A stretch of 64,000 bases of DNA from Streptomyces colonosanans. GTDB lineage: Bacteria; Actinomycetota; Actinomycetes; Streptomycetales; Streptomycetaceae. Location: positions 35,964 to 99,963 of the forward strand of contig NZ_MLYP01000029.1 in NCBI RefSeq assembly GCF_001866645.1. Direction: 5' to 3'. Under the pieces are notes generated by a model. It had not been told where the DNA came from. It saw only the letters and a list, made by a program, of their open reading frames with translations, and made no database searches. The position numbers were made by a program, and so were the translations under genes. Below are positions 32,639 through 42,192 of this stretch, in pieces. Position 1 is the first letter of the stretch. Each line of letters begins with the position of its first letter.

Positions 32639-35600
32639 TCAGTGGCCGTTACCGCGCAGGTGGCGGGCAGCCAGTGCGTGGAGTGTGCCGTCGTCGGTGG
32701 GGGCGAAGACATAGTCACCGCTGACGGAGAGCGCCGAGGTCACGGCGGCACCGAGGTTGTACTCGGACAGCAGCTTGCCGGTGGCGCGGTCCAGGACGAC
32801 CAGGCGGCCGTCGCGGGTGCCCGCGTACACCAGGTCCTTGGTGACCAGGGCGTGCATCGCGGGCGAGTTGAGGTCCCCGCTGCACCCCACGGGGGTCCTG
32901 CCGTGCTGGTAGCCGACCTTGGTCTCCCAGATCGGCTTGGACGGGTCGGCCGCGGTGGTGTCGTAGGCGCGGATGGCGCCGTCGCGGCTGGCGACGTAGG
33001 CGGTGGTGCCCCAGATCGCGGGGCTGGTCAGCGGGGCCGGGCCACTCTCGCCGCAGCCGCTGCCGCCGCCCAGCGGGGACTGCCACTGCACCGCACCGGT
33101 GCTGACGTTGTGCCCGCGGACGCCGCTGTTCGTCATCGTCACCAGCTGGGGGTCCCCGTTGGCCGGGTCGGTCAGGGCCGGGGAGGAGTGGCTGGCGATG
33201 TCGCCGTTGGTGTCCTTCGCCCACAGCTGGTGGCAGCCGACGAGGTCCATGGCGACCACCGTGTTGCTGGAACCGGTGTGCAGGTAGGCGATGTCGGAGC
33301 CGGGCTGGCGAACCGCCGTGCTGTGGAACTGGCCCCAGCTCGTCGCGCCGTTGAAGCCGCCCAGCAGGTCGCCGGTGTTGGCGTCACGGCACTCGACCTT
33401 GCTCCAGTTCTGGTAGACGGCGACGGTGCGGTGCTCGGCGTTCAGGTCGAAGACGGTGACCGGACCACCGGCGCGCCCATAGCGGCGGACGGTGTCGCCG
33501 TACTGCTTCTCGTCCTCGATCTGCTGCCAGACGACGTGGCCGTCCTCGGCGTCCAGAGCGTAGATCCGGCCGACGGCGGTGGTCAGGTAGACCTTGCCGT
33601 CGTGGTAGGTCGGCGCCGACTCGGCGTCACCGTCCAGGTAGGTGCGCCAGATCTCGCGGCCGGACTTGATGTCGTAGGCCAGCATCATGTGGTGCGGCGA
33701 GTCGAACGCCCGGGAGGAGACGATCACCTTGCCGTCCACGACGACCGAACCGTTGAGGTTGAACTGCTCGCCGGTGTTGGCCGCCCACTGCAGGTCGAGC
33801 TCGGTGCCCGGGTCGTCGGCGCTGGCGGAGCGACCCGCCTCGTCGCGACCCTGACGCAGCCAGTCCTGGCCGGCCTTCGGCTCGGCGACCTTGCCCTCGG
33901 GCACCACCGTGAAGGTGTTGGTGACGGTGGGCCACGCCTTGCCGCGAGTGTCGACCGCGGTCATCTCGGCCGTGTAGGTGTCCGGCTGCATGCCGGGGAG
34001 GCTGCTGCTGATCCGGGTCCAGGAGGTCCGGGCGGCCGGGCAGGGCTCCGGGGTGCCGCCGGGGGCCGTGTAGCAGTTCTCGATACCGGTCTTGCGGACC
34101 TTGGTGCCGAACTTCATCCGCTCCTTGTGCCAGCGGACGTGGCCGCGCGAGTCGCGGATGGTCAGCGAGGCCGTGGCCGGGGTACGACCGGCGTCCTCGG
34201 TGTACAGCTCGATCGGGATTCCGGCGCTGTTGCCGTGCACACTGCCCTGGGCGGGGCTGACCAGCCCGACCGCATTGCGGACGTCGAACTGGCGGTGGGT
34301 GCCCATCACATAGCCGGTGTCCTCGTTCTGCTTCGTGTTCGGGTCATCGTAGATGCCCTTGAAGTCGAGGATCTTGAAGTCCGCGCGGGCACCGTCGATG
34401 CCGTACTCGCCCTGGTTGTTGATCTCAACCGAGCGGTCGAAGGCACCACGGCGGTACTCGGCCTGCTGGTTGTGGCCCGCGGCGAAGAGTCGCACGTCGT
34501 ACTTCGACAGCTCGTCGACGGTCGGCTGCATGCCGGCCCCCGGACCCCACTGGGTGAACAGCGAGCGGTGTGCGAAGACGAACACCTGCTTGCCGACTGC
34601 GTGGCGCTGGAGGTCCTCGCGCAGCCAATCCAACTGCGGCTTCAGGCCGCTGGAGTCGTAGTTGTCCTCAAGGACGACGATGTGACGGCCGTTGCGGTCG
34701 AAGCTGTACCACTCCGGGCCGAGGTTGCGGCGGTAGTACTCCAGGCTGCCGCCATAGCCCTTGGAGGTGGCGGTGCCGCCGACGTCGTGGTTGCCGACCA
34801 CGGGGTAGAAGGGCATGCCGAGCTTGCCCTCGGTCAGGCCCTTGCGCAGGACGTCGTAACCGCCCTGGCGGCGCGGCTCGTCCGCGTAGTCGGTCACGGT
34901 GTTGTCGCCGGTCGTGATCGCCATGGTGGCGCCGTCGACCTCGGACATCGCCTCGACTTGCTTGGGCCACCACTTCGACGCGCTCTCGGCGGCGCCGTCC
35001 GTGGTGTTGCTGACCTCGATGTCGGAGTTCATCACCCACTTTTCGGTGGGGTTGGCGGCGTTCCTGTCCTTGACGAGGGCGAAGTCGATGCCGGAGCCGC
35101 CCTCCTCCGGGACCTTGTGGAAGAACTGCGGGATGTAGTCCTCACGCAGTGCGGGGGTGTAGCCGTTCGGGGAGACGATGCTGATGAGGTCGGTCTCCCG
35201 GCGGGTCGGGTCCATCTGAAGGCTGTACGAGCCGTCGGGGCCGGTCGTGGTCCAGACGGAGCCGTCGGTGACGTCGACCCCGGGCATCAAAGCCTCGCCG
35301 GCGTCGCGCTTGCCGTTGCCGTTGGTGTCCTCGAACACCGTGCCGGTGACGGTGACGGTGTTCGCGGTTGCCGCTGCGTCCTCGAGGAGCGGAGCCGCTG
35401 CGGCCACCTGGGGAGCCAGGCAGGACAGCGCGACGGCGCCGACGGTGGCCAGCTTGACCCGCTTGCGGTTGGCGCCGACCTTGGCGACCAGCTGGGCGAG
35501 CTGGAGCCGCCCGGTGCGGATCTGCCACACCGCGAGCAGCAGCGCGGCGGCCAGCGCGATGCCGAGCGCCACCGCTGCCCACGGGAAGGTGGGGAGCGCG

Positions 35601-36031
35601 TGGGCACCCGATGCGTCGACAACGGGAGTTGCTGCGTTGGCGTTGACGGTGGTGCCGTCGAACTCGGTGACGACCTGGGTCAGCCCGCCCTGCTTCAGCA
35701 TGGCGCTCAGGTCGAGCTTGTCGACGTGGCAGTTCCACGCGAGCTCGACCACGACGCCGCCAGGGACGCCGCCGGAGTCTCCGGCGACGCCGGAGCCCGT
35801 GGCGGGGCAGCTCGTCGTGCTCAGCAGGCGCGAGGCCCAGACGCCCGCGTTCTGCGGTGACACCACGTCACGGTGGACGATCAGCCGCCCGCTGGTGACG
35901 TCGGTCTTGGTGGAGACGACGAGTTCGCCGTGCTCCGGCGACACATGCGCCGCGGCGGGCTGCACACAGATACCCAGCATGGAAAAGAGCACCGCAAGGC
36001 CAAGCCCTGCTGCTCTGCGTAGGAATTTCAT
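32639..36031 (-). CDS. Giant exported calcineurin-like metallophosphatase with PQQ-type beta-propeller
   Basis: 1130 residues. The order is: a signal peptide (residues 1-29), an exported domain beginning [15 protein letters not shown], and a membrane helix near 152-172 ([20 protein letters not shown]). A second hydrophobic, signal-like segment sits near 195-215. An SD-repeat-like module ([20 protein letters not shown]) follows, then the phosphoesterase core with [14 protein letters not shown] near 414, FAHRS and AAGHNQQ. A MetallophosC-like region leads into a propeller from about 747 with repeated [20 protein letters not shown] blades. Metallophosphatases hydrolyse phosphoesters using two metals. 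The N-terminal 220 residues look like a separate small membrane protein fused in front of a secreted enzyme with its own signal. The ATG at 36031 is preferred to a TTG two codons earlier. Confidence 0.85.
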   Translation of the reverse strand: MKFLRRAAGLGLAVLFSMLGICVQPAAAHVSPEHGELVVSTKTDVTSGRLIVHRDVVSPQNAGVWASRLLSTTSCPATGSGVAGDSGGVPGGVVVELAWNCHVDKLDLSAMLKQGGLTQVVTEFDGTTVNANAATPVVDASGAHALPTFPWAAVALGIALAAALLLAVWQIRTGRLQLAQLVAKVGANRKRVKLATVGAVALSCLAPQVAAAAPLLEDAAATANTVTVTGTVFEDTNGNGKRDAGEALMPGVDVTDGSVWTTTGPDGSYSLQMDPTRRETDLISIVSPNGYTPALREDYIPQFFHKVPEEGGSGIDFALVKDRNAANPTEKWVMNSDIEVSNTTDGAAESASKWWPKQVEAMSEVDGATMAITTGDNTVTDYADEPRRQGGYDVLRKGLTEGKLGMPFYPVVGNHDVGGTATSKGYGGSLEYYRRNLGPEWYSFDRNGRHIVVLEDNYDSSGLKPQLDWLREDLQRHAVGKQVFVFAHRSLFTQWGPGAGMQPTVDELSKYDVRLFAAGHNQQAEYRRGAFDRSVEINNQGEYGIDGARADFKILDFKGIYDDPNTKQNEDTGYVMGTHRQFDVRNAVGLVSPAQGSVHGNSAGIPIELYTEDAGRTPATASLTIRDSRGHVRWHKERMKFGTKVRKTGIENCYTAPGGTPEPCPAARTSWTRISSSLPGMQPDTYTAEMTAVDTRGKAWPTVTNTFTVVPEGKVAEPKAGQDWLRQGRDEAGRSASADDPGTELDLQWAANTGEQFNLNGSVVVDGKVIVSSRAFDSPHHMMLAYDIKSGREIWRTYLDGDAESAPTYHDGKVYLTTAVGRIYALDAEDGHVVWQQIEDEKQYGDTVRRYGRAGGPVTVFDLNAEHRTVAVYQNWSKVECRDANTGDLLGGFNGATSWGQFHSTAVRQPGSDIAYLHTGSSNTVVAMDLVGCHQLWAKDTNGDIASHSSPALTDPANGDPQLVTMTNSGVRGHNVSTGAVQWQSPLGGGSGCGESGPAPLTSPAIWGTTAYVASRDGAIRAYDTTAADPSKPIWETKVGYQHGRTPVGCSGDLNSPAMHALVTKDLVYAGTRDGRLVVLDRATGKLLSEYNLGAAVTSALSVSGDYVFAPTDDGTLHALAARHLRGNGH

Positions 36032-36037
36032 AGGCAA

Positions 36038-36514
36038 GGAAGCTAGCTTGACTGGACAAGTTTCGGATCCCAGAGAGAGTGATCTTCATCGAACGGCCCC
36101 GGGGAATTCACGTGAGGACGCGTCAGGTCTCGACCTCACCCCGCAGTCCGCCCGCAAACCGACAGGTCAGCCCTGGAATTGTGTGGACGAGCCGGGCAGG
36201 TTCGGATGTACTGACTCTGCCGCCCGCTGCGCTCAACCGCCTGACGGAGACACGCAATGTGCGTGCACGGTATGCCGCTGCAACACCTACCAGACACCTG
36301 CCACGGATCTCCTGCGGTTAGCAGATTTGTCCGGACAACTCTCCCTATCTCAAGGCGCGTAGCGTGCGCCGGGTAGGGACGGCCGACCAGGTGAGGACAC
36401 CGTGGGCGGCAACCGTCTGCTGACGGGCAGTGGATTCGATCGCAACAACGTGCATCCGGTCGCCTGCCCCGGCGCGGATCCGCCGCCTCTCACCTGCAGG
36501 AGCACCACGCGCAG
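36038..36514. other. Gene-poor stretch upstream of the metallophosphatase gene
   Basis: The first 100 bp should hold the metallophosphatase promoter (minus strand). Between 36345 and 36520 a minus-strand frame reads DRMHVVAIESTARQQTVAAH before its stop at 36345. It may be the tail of a lost gene next to the IS256 scrap, but I cannot name it. Confidence 0.35.
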
Positions 36515-36522
36515 AGAGACCG

Positions 36523-36731
36523 TCCTCCCTCACCCAGCAGGGCCGCACCCGAGGCGTCGGCACGATCCATCAGCCGCTCGACGACCTCGTCCACCAGCTT
36601 GTCCTCGACCGGCTCGGCGACGGGCATCTCCCTGTCGTTCATGTTCGTCCGTTCCGGCTGGCGAAGGCCCCGGCCAGGCCCCAGCCAGCCTGTCACAGCG
36701 CGGACTTACACGATCTTTCAGGCACACCCTC
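36523..36731 (-). mobile_element. IS256-family element, left-end fragment
   Basis: The coding part (36523-36642) reads MNDREMPVAEPVEDKLVDEV then VERLMDRADASGAALLGEGG, the start of Streptomyces IS256-type (mutator) transposases. Upstream, GAGGGTGTGCC on the minus strand at 36731 and TCGTGTAAGTCCG resemble the terminal repeat and leader of this group. Everything beyond codon 40 is deleted. Confidence 0.7.
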
Positions 36732-36858
36732 GTCACACTCCTCCGCCACGTCGCAACCGCGACGTCGGCCGCAAGTGTGGCGTAGTGGAGGGCCCGTCCG
36801 GGCGAGTTGGGTGTCCCTCGAACGTGTGTTGACGATGTCCCGGGGCCGTCGGGAGGGC

Positions 36859-37722
36859 TTACGCCTTGTCGTGGGCGTCGAGGAACGCTTCGAGGCCGGT
36901 CAGGTCGTCGGTGTTCAGGAAGTCGACTCCGGCGGCGAGCAGTTCACGCCAGAGCGCGTCGCGGGCCGGGCCAGGCCGGTCCGGCGTGGCCCAGAAGCGG
37001 ACCTGCTGTCCGCGCGCGTGGGCGGCGGAGACGATGCCGCGCAGCTTGTCCCGCTCGGCGGCGGGCATCGGGCCGTCGCCCTGCCAGGTGAAGTTCAGGG
37101 TCCAGTTGTCGCTGATCAGCGAAGTGAAGGTGGCCGGGGTCGCCGTGCCGAGGTCGGACAGTCGCCCGTCGTAGAAGGCGTGACGCACCTGCTGGGCCTG
37201 CATCGGGCCGCGGGCGGCACGGTCGCCCGAGATGACGGCCGTCAGGGCGGCGGGGCGCACCTTGCCGTGCGCGTACGTGGTGAACAGGTGCCGATAGCGC
37301 TGGAGGTGGCGGTCGAGTTCGAGGTACGTCGACGAGCCCTCCGTCTTGATGTCGATGAGGAGCTGCAGGGGTTCGCGCCAGCCGCGGTAGACGGAGCCGT
37401 GGTTGGCCTTGATGCGCTGCGCCAGTGGTTCGAGGTAGAGCGATTCGAGGGTGCGGGAGGGGTCGAGGTCCACCGGATCGTGGGCGACGAGCAGCTGCCC
37501 GCCGACGAGGTAGATGTCGGCCTCGACGCTGCCGAAACGGTGGTCCAGCGCGTCGAAGAGGGGCCGGGTGTGCTCGTAGTCGTTGTGCGCGTGGGCATGG
37601 AGCAGTGGACGGGGACCACGGCCGCGCTCGCTCGCCTGCGCGTACGCAGCGGGGGCTGCAACAGCGCCGACGAGGGCGGCGCCGAGGGTGGTGAGGGCTC
37701 TGCGGCGGGTGGTGTGGAGCAT
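36859..37722 (-). CDS. Secreted PI-PLC/glycerophosphodiester phosphodiesterase-like protein
   Basis: 287 residues from an ATG preceded by GGGAGG. A twin-arginine-like leader (TTRRRALTTLGAALVGAVAA) directs export. The TIM-barrel phosphodiesterase core shows HAHNDYEHTRPLFDALDHRF, then GSVEADIYLV, LLVAHDPVDLD, LLIDIKTEG and the C-terminal FWATPDRPG and GVDFLNTDDL. The two early His and the E/D residues are the expected metal/catalytic set. It probably cleaves glycerophosphodiesters or phosphatidylinositol outside the cell. Single gene. Confidence 0.9.
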   Translation of the reverse strand: MLHTTRRRALTTLGAALVGAVAAPAAYAQASERGRGPRPLLHAHAHNDYEHTRPLFDALDHRFGSVEADIYLVGGQLLVAHDPVDLDPSRTLESLYLEPLAQRIKANHGSVYRGWREPLQLLIDIKTEGSSTYLELDRHLQRYRHLFTTYAHGKVRPAALTAVISGDRAARGPMQAQQVRHAFYDGRLSDLGTATPATFTSLISDNWTLNFTWQGDGPMPAAERDKLRGIVSAAHARGQQVRFWATPDRPGPARDALWRELLAAGVDFLNTDDLTGLEAFLDAHDKA

Positions 37723-38246
37723 GCTCTGCCTCCCTGGAGTACCGTATGTGACGCCAGTGAGTATGGGGCCAATGCACTCCAAAGGGTGTGCGTGGAACCG
37801 GAGTTGGCCGGATCGACTTCACCGGTTCACTTCTGCGGACGGTGTTGTCGACGGGTCAGGCTGGTGCATGAGTTGAGTTGTGTGGGGTGTGGTGGGGCCG
37901 GGAGGTGACCCCAGGGGTCAGGCCCCTGTGAACTGGGCGGTGACGCCGGTGATGCGGTCCCCAGGCGGCGAAGCGGACCCGTTCCGGGCTGGCTGCACCG
38001 CAGTCCCTCCGGGAGGCCTCGGGCCGGCGCCTGGCCGCCGGTCAGCGCAACGGTCGCCGCCGGGGTCACCGTGGTGACCCCGGCGGCGACAAGAACGGCC
38101 CCGAGGCCGACGGCCAGGCCTCGCACCCGGGGCGGGCGGGCGGGGGGCCTGCGGATCCTGTCGTCACGTCGCCTGTCGATGGGGGTGGTACGGACCGGAT
38201 GGTCCCCGCACCCGCTTGGTGCGACGCCGTTCTTGGGCGCCGCGCC
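37723..38246. other. Non-coding stretch with a large hairpin
   Basis: Apart from the palindrome at 38053-38090 and the promoter region of the phosphodiesterase gene, I see no gene. A minus-strand frame at 37827-38126 looks like a signal peptide (AVGLGAVLVAAGVTTVTPAA) but much of that is just the translated palindrome. Confidence 0.4.
38053..38090 (-). terminator. Very strong palindrome, likely transcription terminator
   Basis: Arms of 18 bp (GTCGCCGCCGGGGTCACC / GGTGACCCCGGCGGCGAC) are separated by only GT. It lies about 160 bp beyond the GH35 stop. There is no T-tract, which is common for actinobacterial terminators. Confidence 0.5.
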
Positions 38247-40049
38247 TCAGTGCTGCGGCGGTGCGGTGGTCGGCCCGAGGTCGGGCTCTTCGCGCAGTTC
38301 CACCGTGAGCGGGGCGCTGGTTCCGCCGAGGTCGAGCACGAGGATCTCGTTGCCCGCTGCCCGCCACAGTGGCGCCGGGGCGTAGAGGGTGCGCTGGGGG
38401 CCCTTCTCGGTCCACAGGCGGCCGAGGAGGAAGCCGTTGAGCCAGACCAGGGTGCGGTCGCTGCCTGGGACGGCGAGGAAGGCGTCCGCCGGTTCCGGTA
38501 GATCGACGACGGCGCGGTGGAAGACGGGGCCGTCAGCAACCTCGGTGGCCGGGGTGGTGGGCAGAACGCTCAGATCGTCGAGGGTCAGGACCCGCACGTC
38601 CCAGCCGAACAGGTGCTGGTGGTCCAGGCGCACGCCGGCGATCAGACCCTTGCGGTCGGCCAGGTGCGGCCCGTAGTTGACCCGGCCGAAGGGTTCGACG
38701 AGGATCTCCAGCTCGGCGCCGCCCTCGGGGACGACCAGCTCCAGGGTGGGGGCCGGGTTGTCGCGTTCGAGCACGCCGACCAGCTGTCCGTCGAGGAAGA
38801 CCTGCGCGAGGTCCCGGACGCCGTCGACGGTCAGCGTGGCGGGTCCGGCAGGTCCGTTGATGCGGTGACGGTAGTGGACGAGCCCGTGGTGGTGGCCGAG
38901 CTTCTCGATCGGTTCGGGAGCCGGGCGGCGCAGCGGGGTGGAGAGGAGATCCAGGCTGTCGCGCAGGGCCGCGACGGGAGCGGCGGCGACGGTCCGCGGG
39001 CGGACGCGGCGCGCCTGCCTGGGCAACTCGCCCTCGGGCAGCGGCACATAGCGGCCGATGACCTCGCGGAACCGATGGAACTTCTCGGTCAGCTCGCCTG
39101 CCTCGCCGATCGGGGCGTCGTAGTCGTAGCTGGTGACGGTGGGCATGTAGCCGGGGTCAGCGAGGGTCTTGCCCGTGTGGTTGGCGCCGGCCCACCAGCC
39201 GAAGTTGGTGCCGCCGTGGCCCATGTAGATGTTGACCGATCCCCCGGCGGCCAGAATTCCTGCCAGCGCCTCAGCGGCGTCGGCGGCATCGCGGACGTGG
39301 TGCACGTCCCCGAAGTGGTCGAACCAGCCGTTCCAGAACTCCATGCAGACCAGCGGGGAGTCGGGCCGGAACTTGGCGAGCTCGGCGAACGCCTCCTTGG
39401 GGTGGGAGCCGAAGTTGACGGTGGCGAGCACCCCGGGCAGCGTTCCGCCGGCGAGCATGCGCGGTTCGGGGCCATCGGAAGTGAAGAGCAGGCAGTCGAT
39501 GCCCCGGGCGATGAGACCCGTCTTCAGATGCTCGAGGTAGTCCGCGTCGTTACCGTAGCTGCCGTACTCGTTCTCGACCTGGACGGCGACGATGGGGCCA
39601 CCCTGTGAGACCTGGAGTTCGGCGAGGACGGGGATGAGCTGGTCGAACCACTGGTCCACTGCGGCCAGGTAGGCCGGGTCGGCGGTACGCAGGTGCAGGG
39701 ACTCGTCGGCGAGCAGCCAGGCGGGCAGGCCACCGAGGTCCCACTCGGCGCAGATGTAGGGACCGGGGCGGGCGATGACGTCGAGTCCGAGCGCGTCGGC
39801 CTGGCGGATGAACGCGGCGACGTCGTGCCAGCCGTCGAAGCGGGCCGGGCCGGCGGTGGGCTGGTGGAAGTTCCAGGCGATGTAGATCTCTACTGTGTTG
39901 CAGCCCATGGCCCGCAGCCGTGCCAGCCGGTCGTGCCACAGGTCGGGGTGAATGCGGAAGTAGTGCACGGCGGCCGAGACCACGCGGTGCTCGCGGCCCC
40001 CGCGCAGGAAGCGATGGCCGTCAACGGTAAGTGCTGGTCGTGTGTTCAT
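38247..40049 (-). CDS. GH35 beta-galactosidase
   Basis: 600 residues from the ATG giving NTRPALTVDGHRFLRGGREH. The GH35 TIM barrel is clear: SAAVHYFRIHPDLWHDRLAR, YIAWNFHQP, RPGPYICAEWDLGGLPAWLL. The acid/base is in QVENEYGSYG and the nucleophile in CMEFWNGWFDHFG, followed by YMGHGGTNFGWW. The C-terminal jelly-roll domains end with a short tail. There is no signal peptide, so it works inside on imported beta-galactosides. It is last gene of the unit after the binding protein and permeases, 239 bp from the second permease. Confidence 0.94.
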   Translation of the reverse strand: MNTRPALTVDGHRFLRGGREHRVVSAAVHYFRIHPDLWHDRLARLRAMGCNTVEIYIAWNFHQPTAGPARFDGWHDVAAFIRQADALGLDVIARPGPYICAEWDLGGLPAWLLADESLHLRTADPAYLAAVDQWFDQLIPVLAELQVSQGGPIVAVQVENEYGSYGNDADYLEHLKTGLIARGIDCLLFTSDGPEPRMLAGGTLPGVLATVNFGSHPKEAFAELAKFRPDSPLVCMEFWNGWFDHFGDVHHVRDAADAAEALAGILAAGGSVNIYMGHGGTNFGWWAGANHTGKTLADPGYMPTVTSYDYDAPIGEAGELTEKFHRFREVIGRYVPLPEGELPRQARRVRPRTVAAAPVAALRDSLDLLSTPLRRPAPEPIEKLGHHHGLVHYRHRINGPAGPATLTVDGVRDLAQVFLDGQLVGVLERDNPAPTLELVVPEGGAELEILVEPFGRVNYGPHLADRKGLIAGVRLDHQHLFGWDVRVLTLDDLSVLPTTPATEVADGPVFHRAVVDLPEPADAFLAVPGSDRTLVWLNGFLLGRLWTEKGPQRTLYAPAPLWRAAGNEILVLDLGGTSAPLTVELREEPDLGPTTAPPQH

Positions 40050-40288
40050 GCGTGGTGCCTTCGGTGATGGTCGGCGGGGTCCGGCTCGGACGGCGGTAGG
40101 CAGGGTCGGGCGGGCGGCGGGCACCGCCCAGGGATCGATGGTGCCCGGCGCCGACCGGTGAAAGGGGTGTCAGCAGGTCCACTGCTGGTTGGTGCCGGCG
40201 GCAAACGGTGGCGATGTGCTGAGCAGCCCGGCGCGGTTCCTGCGCCTCGTGATCGGTGCATGGACCGCTCTTTGCGAGAGTGGTCCGG

Positions 40289-41134
40289 TTACTTGACGGC
40301 ACCTGCCGTCAGACCGCTGCGCCAGAAGCGCTGCAGTGCGACGAAGGCGACGAGCAACGGGACCAGTGAGACGAACGCCCCGGTGATCGGGAGTATCGGC
40401 GGGACGCCATTGGCGAACGACGAGCGCCACTGGACCAGGCCGACGGTCACGGGCAGCTTGGAGGCGTCGTTGAGCATGAGCGCGGGCAGCAGGTAGTTGT
40501 TCCAGACACTGACGAACTGGAACAGAAAGATCGTCACCAGGGCCGGGGACATCACCGGCAGCGCGATGCGGAAGAAGGTCCGCTGCTCCCCCGCTCCGTC
40601 CATACGCGCCGCCTCCAACAGTTCGTCCGGCACGGACGCGGAGGCGTATATACGCGACAGGTACACCCCGAACGGGCTGACGAAGCTGGGCAGAAGAATG
40701 GCCCAGTAGGAGTTGGTCAGTTGGAGCTTGGCCATCATCAGGAAGAGCGGCAGGGCGAACATCGGCGCGGGGATGAGCACCGACGCGAGAATCACGTTGA
40801 AGATCGCCTCGCGGCCGCGGAACCGGTACTTGGCCAGTGCGAAACCGGCCATGACCGACAGCAGGGTGCTGACCGCGGCGCCGACCAGGCTGTAGAGCGC
40901 ACTGTTGGCCAGCCAGGAGGAGAACACCCCTCCCTGGAAAGAGAAGACCCGGCTGACATTGGCCCCCAGGTCGAAGTGTGAGAACCACAGCGGGCTGCCC
41001 TGATAGAGGTACCCCTCGCCCTTGGTCGCGGAGACCATGAGCCACCAGAGCGGGATGAGGGTGTAGAGGGCCATCAGGCCGAGCACTGCGTTGACGACCA
41101 GGCGTCCGGTGAGCGGGGTCCGGGTGGCGGTCAT
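40289..41134 (-). CDS. ABC sugar transporter permease (MalG-like)
   Basis: 281 residues with six helices. The EAA loop is ELLEAARMDGAGEQRTFFRI and the C-terminus is ALQRFWRSGLTAGAVK. Its ATG overlaps the previous permease stop. Together with the next gene and the lipoprotein it should import a beta-galactoside for the GH35 enzyme; the ATPase is presumably the shared MsiK elsewhere. Confidence 0.93.
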   Translation of the reverse strand: MTATRTPLTGRLVVNAVLGLMALYTLIPLWWLMVSATKGEGYLYQGSPLWFSHFDLGANVSRVFSFQGGVFSSWLANSALYSLVGAAVSTLLSVMAGFALAKYRFRGREAIFNVILASVLIPAPMFALPLFLMMAKLQLTNSYWAILLPSFVSPFGVYLSRIYASASVPDELLEAARMDGAGEQRTFFRIALPVMSPALVTIFLFQFVSVWNNYLLPALMLNDASKLPVTVGLVQWRSSFANGVPPILPITGAFVSLVPLLVAFVALQRFWRSGLTAGAVK

Positions 41135-42087
41135 GCGTCGGCCGTCCTTCGCTGAGTGAACTTCAGGAACCCGAAGGAGAGGACCAGCGTCACGAGAGCC
41201 AGCAGGACGGACTCGGCCGCGGCGAGGTTCGGGTCCGCCTGCGAGGCGTTGAGCGTGGTGTTCATGATCGGGCTGAACTTGTTGGATGCCCCGGGGATCC
41301 GCGCGGCCGCCAGCACGGCGGGCTCGGTGTAGAGCTGGGCGGTGCCGATGATGGAGAAGACCGTGGTCAGCACGAGTGCCGGGCGGACGAGCGGGATCTT
41401 GACGTGCCAGGCCAGGCGCCAGCCGGTGCAGTTGTCGAGCGTGGCGGCCTCGATGACCTCGCCGGGGACGGTCTGGAGTGCCGAGTAGATGATCAGCATG
41501 TTGTAGCCGGTCCAGCCCCAGGTGATCATGTTGCCGATCGACGCCGGGACCCAGCCGGCGGACAGGAAGTCAGTGTGGATGCCGATCGCGGCCAGCGGCC
41601 CGGTGAACGGCGAGAGGTCCTTGACCAGCAGGAACGACCACATCACGGCTGCGATCGCGCCCGGCAGCGCGTAGGGCAGGAAGAAGGTCAGCCGGAAGGT
41701 CTTCCTGAACCGGGCCGAGCGCGAGTCCAGCAGCAGTGCGAGCAGCAGGGCCAGGCCGAGCATCAGCGGCACCTGGAGGACACCGAGCAGCGCGACCCGT
41801 CCGAGCGAGCCCATGAAGTCGCCGTCGTGCAGCGCGTCGACGAAGTTGTCGAAGCCGGCGAACTGCGTGGTCTGCGCCCCGCCGAACAAGCCCTGACGGT
41901 GCACCTTGAAGAAGCTCTGGTAGAGGGCGTAGCCGATCGGCGCGAGCATCATCGCCGTGAACAGGACCCCGAAGGGGACCAGGAAGCCCGCGGCGTTCAG
42001 GGATGTGCGGCGACGGTATCGGCGGCTCGGCCCCGCGCCCGAGCGCGGACGCGGCCGCGCGGGCGATGGCGCGGTCTGTGTGCTCAT
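41131..42087 (-). CDS. ABC sugar transporter permease (MalF-like)
   Basis: 318 residues, six helices after a basic N-terminus (RRYRRRTSLNAAGFLVPFGV). The EAA-type loop is VPGEVIEAATLDNCTGWRLA. Located 105 bp after the binding-protein stop and overlapping the MalG-like gene by 4 bp. Confidence 0.92.
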   Translation of the reverse strand: MSTQTAPSPARPRPRSGAGPSRRYRRRTSLNAAGFLVPFGVLFTAMMLAPIGYALYQSFFKVHRQGLFGGAQTTQFAGFDNFVDALHDGDFMGSLGRVALLGVLQVPLMLGLALLLALLLDSRSARFRKTFRLTFFLPYALPGAIAAVMWSFLLVKDLSPFTGPLAAIGIHTDFLSAGWVPASIGNMITWGWTGYNMLIIYSALQTVPGEVIEAATLDNCTGWRLAWHVKIPLVRPALVLTTVFSIIGTAQLYTEPAVLAAARIPGASNKFSPIMNTTLNASQADPNLAAAESVLLALVTLVLSFGFLKFTQRRTADA

Positions 42088-42192
42088 GATGTTCCTCGCG
42101 CGGATGCGGTGCGGACTGAGATGGCAGGGCTCGCGACGCCGCAGGCGGCAGCGACGCCGCGAGCCCTGGGGAGCTGCTGACGGCCCTCGGCA

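Noticed and set aside
32444..35860. Plus-strand open frame of 1138 codons.
   Set aside because: It is the antisense shadow of the metallophosphatase gene, with Val/Gly/Asp/Arg-rich low-complexity translation and no ribosome site or motifs.
37827..38126. Signal-peptide-like ORF (AVGLGAVLVAAGVTTVTPAA).
   Set aside because: The hydrophobic stretch is largely the translated 38-bp palindrome and the rest has no recognisable protein.
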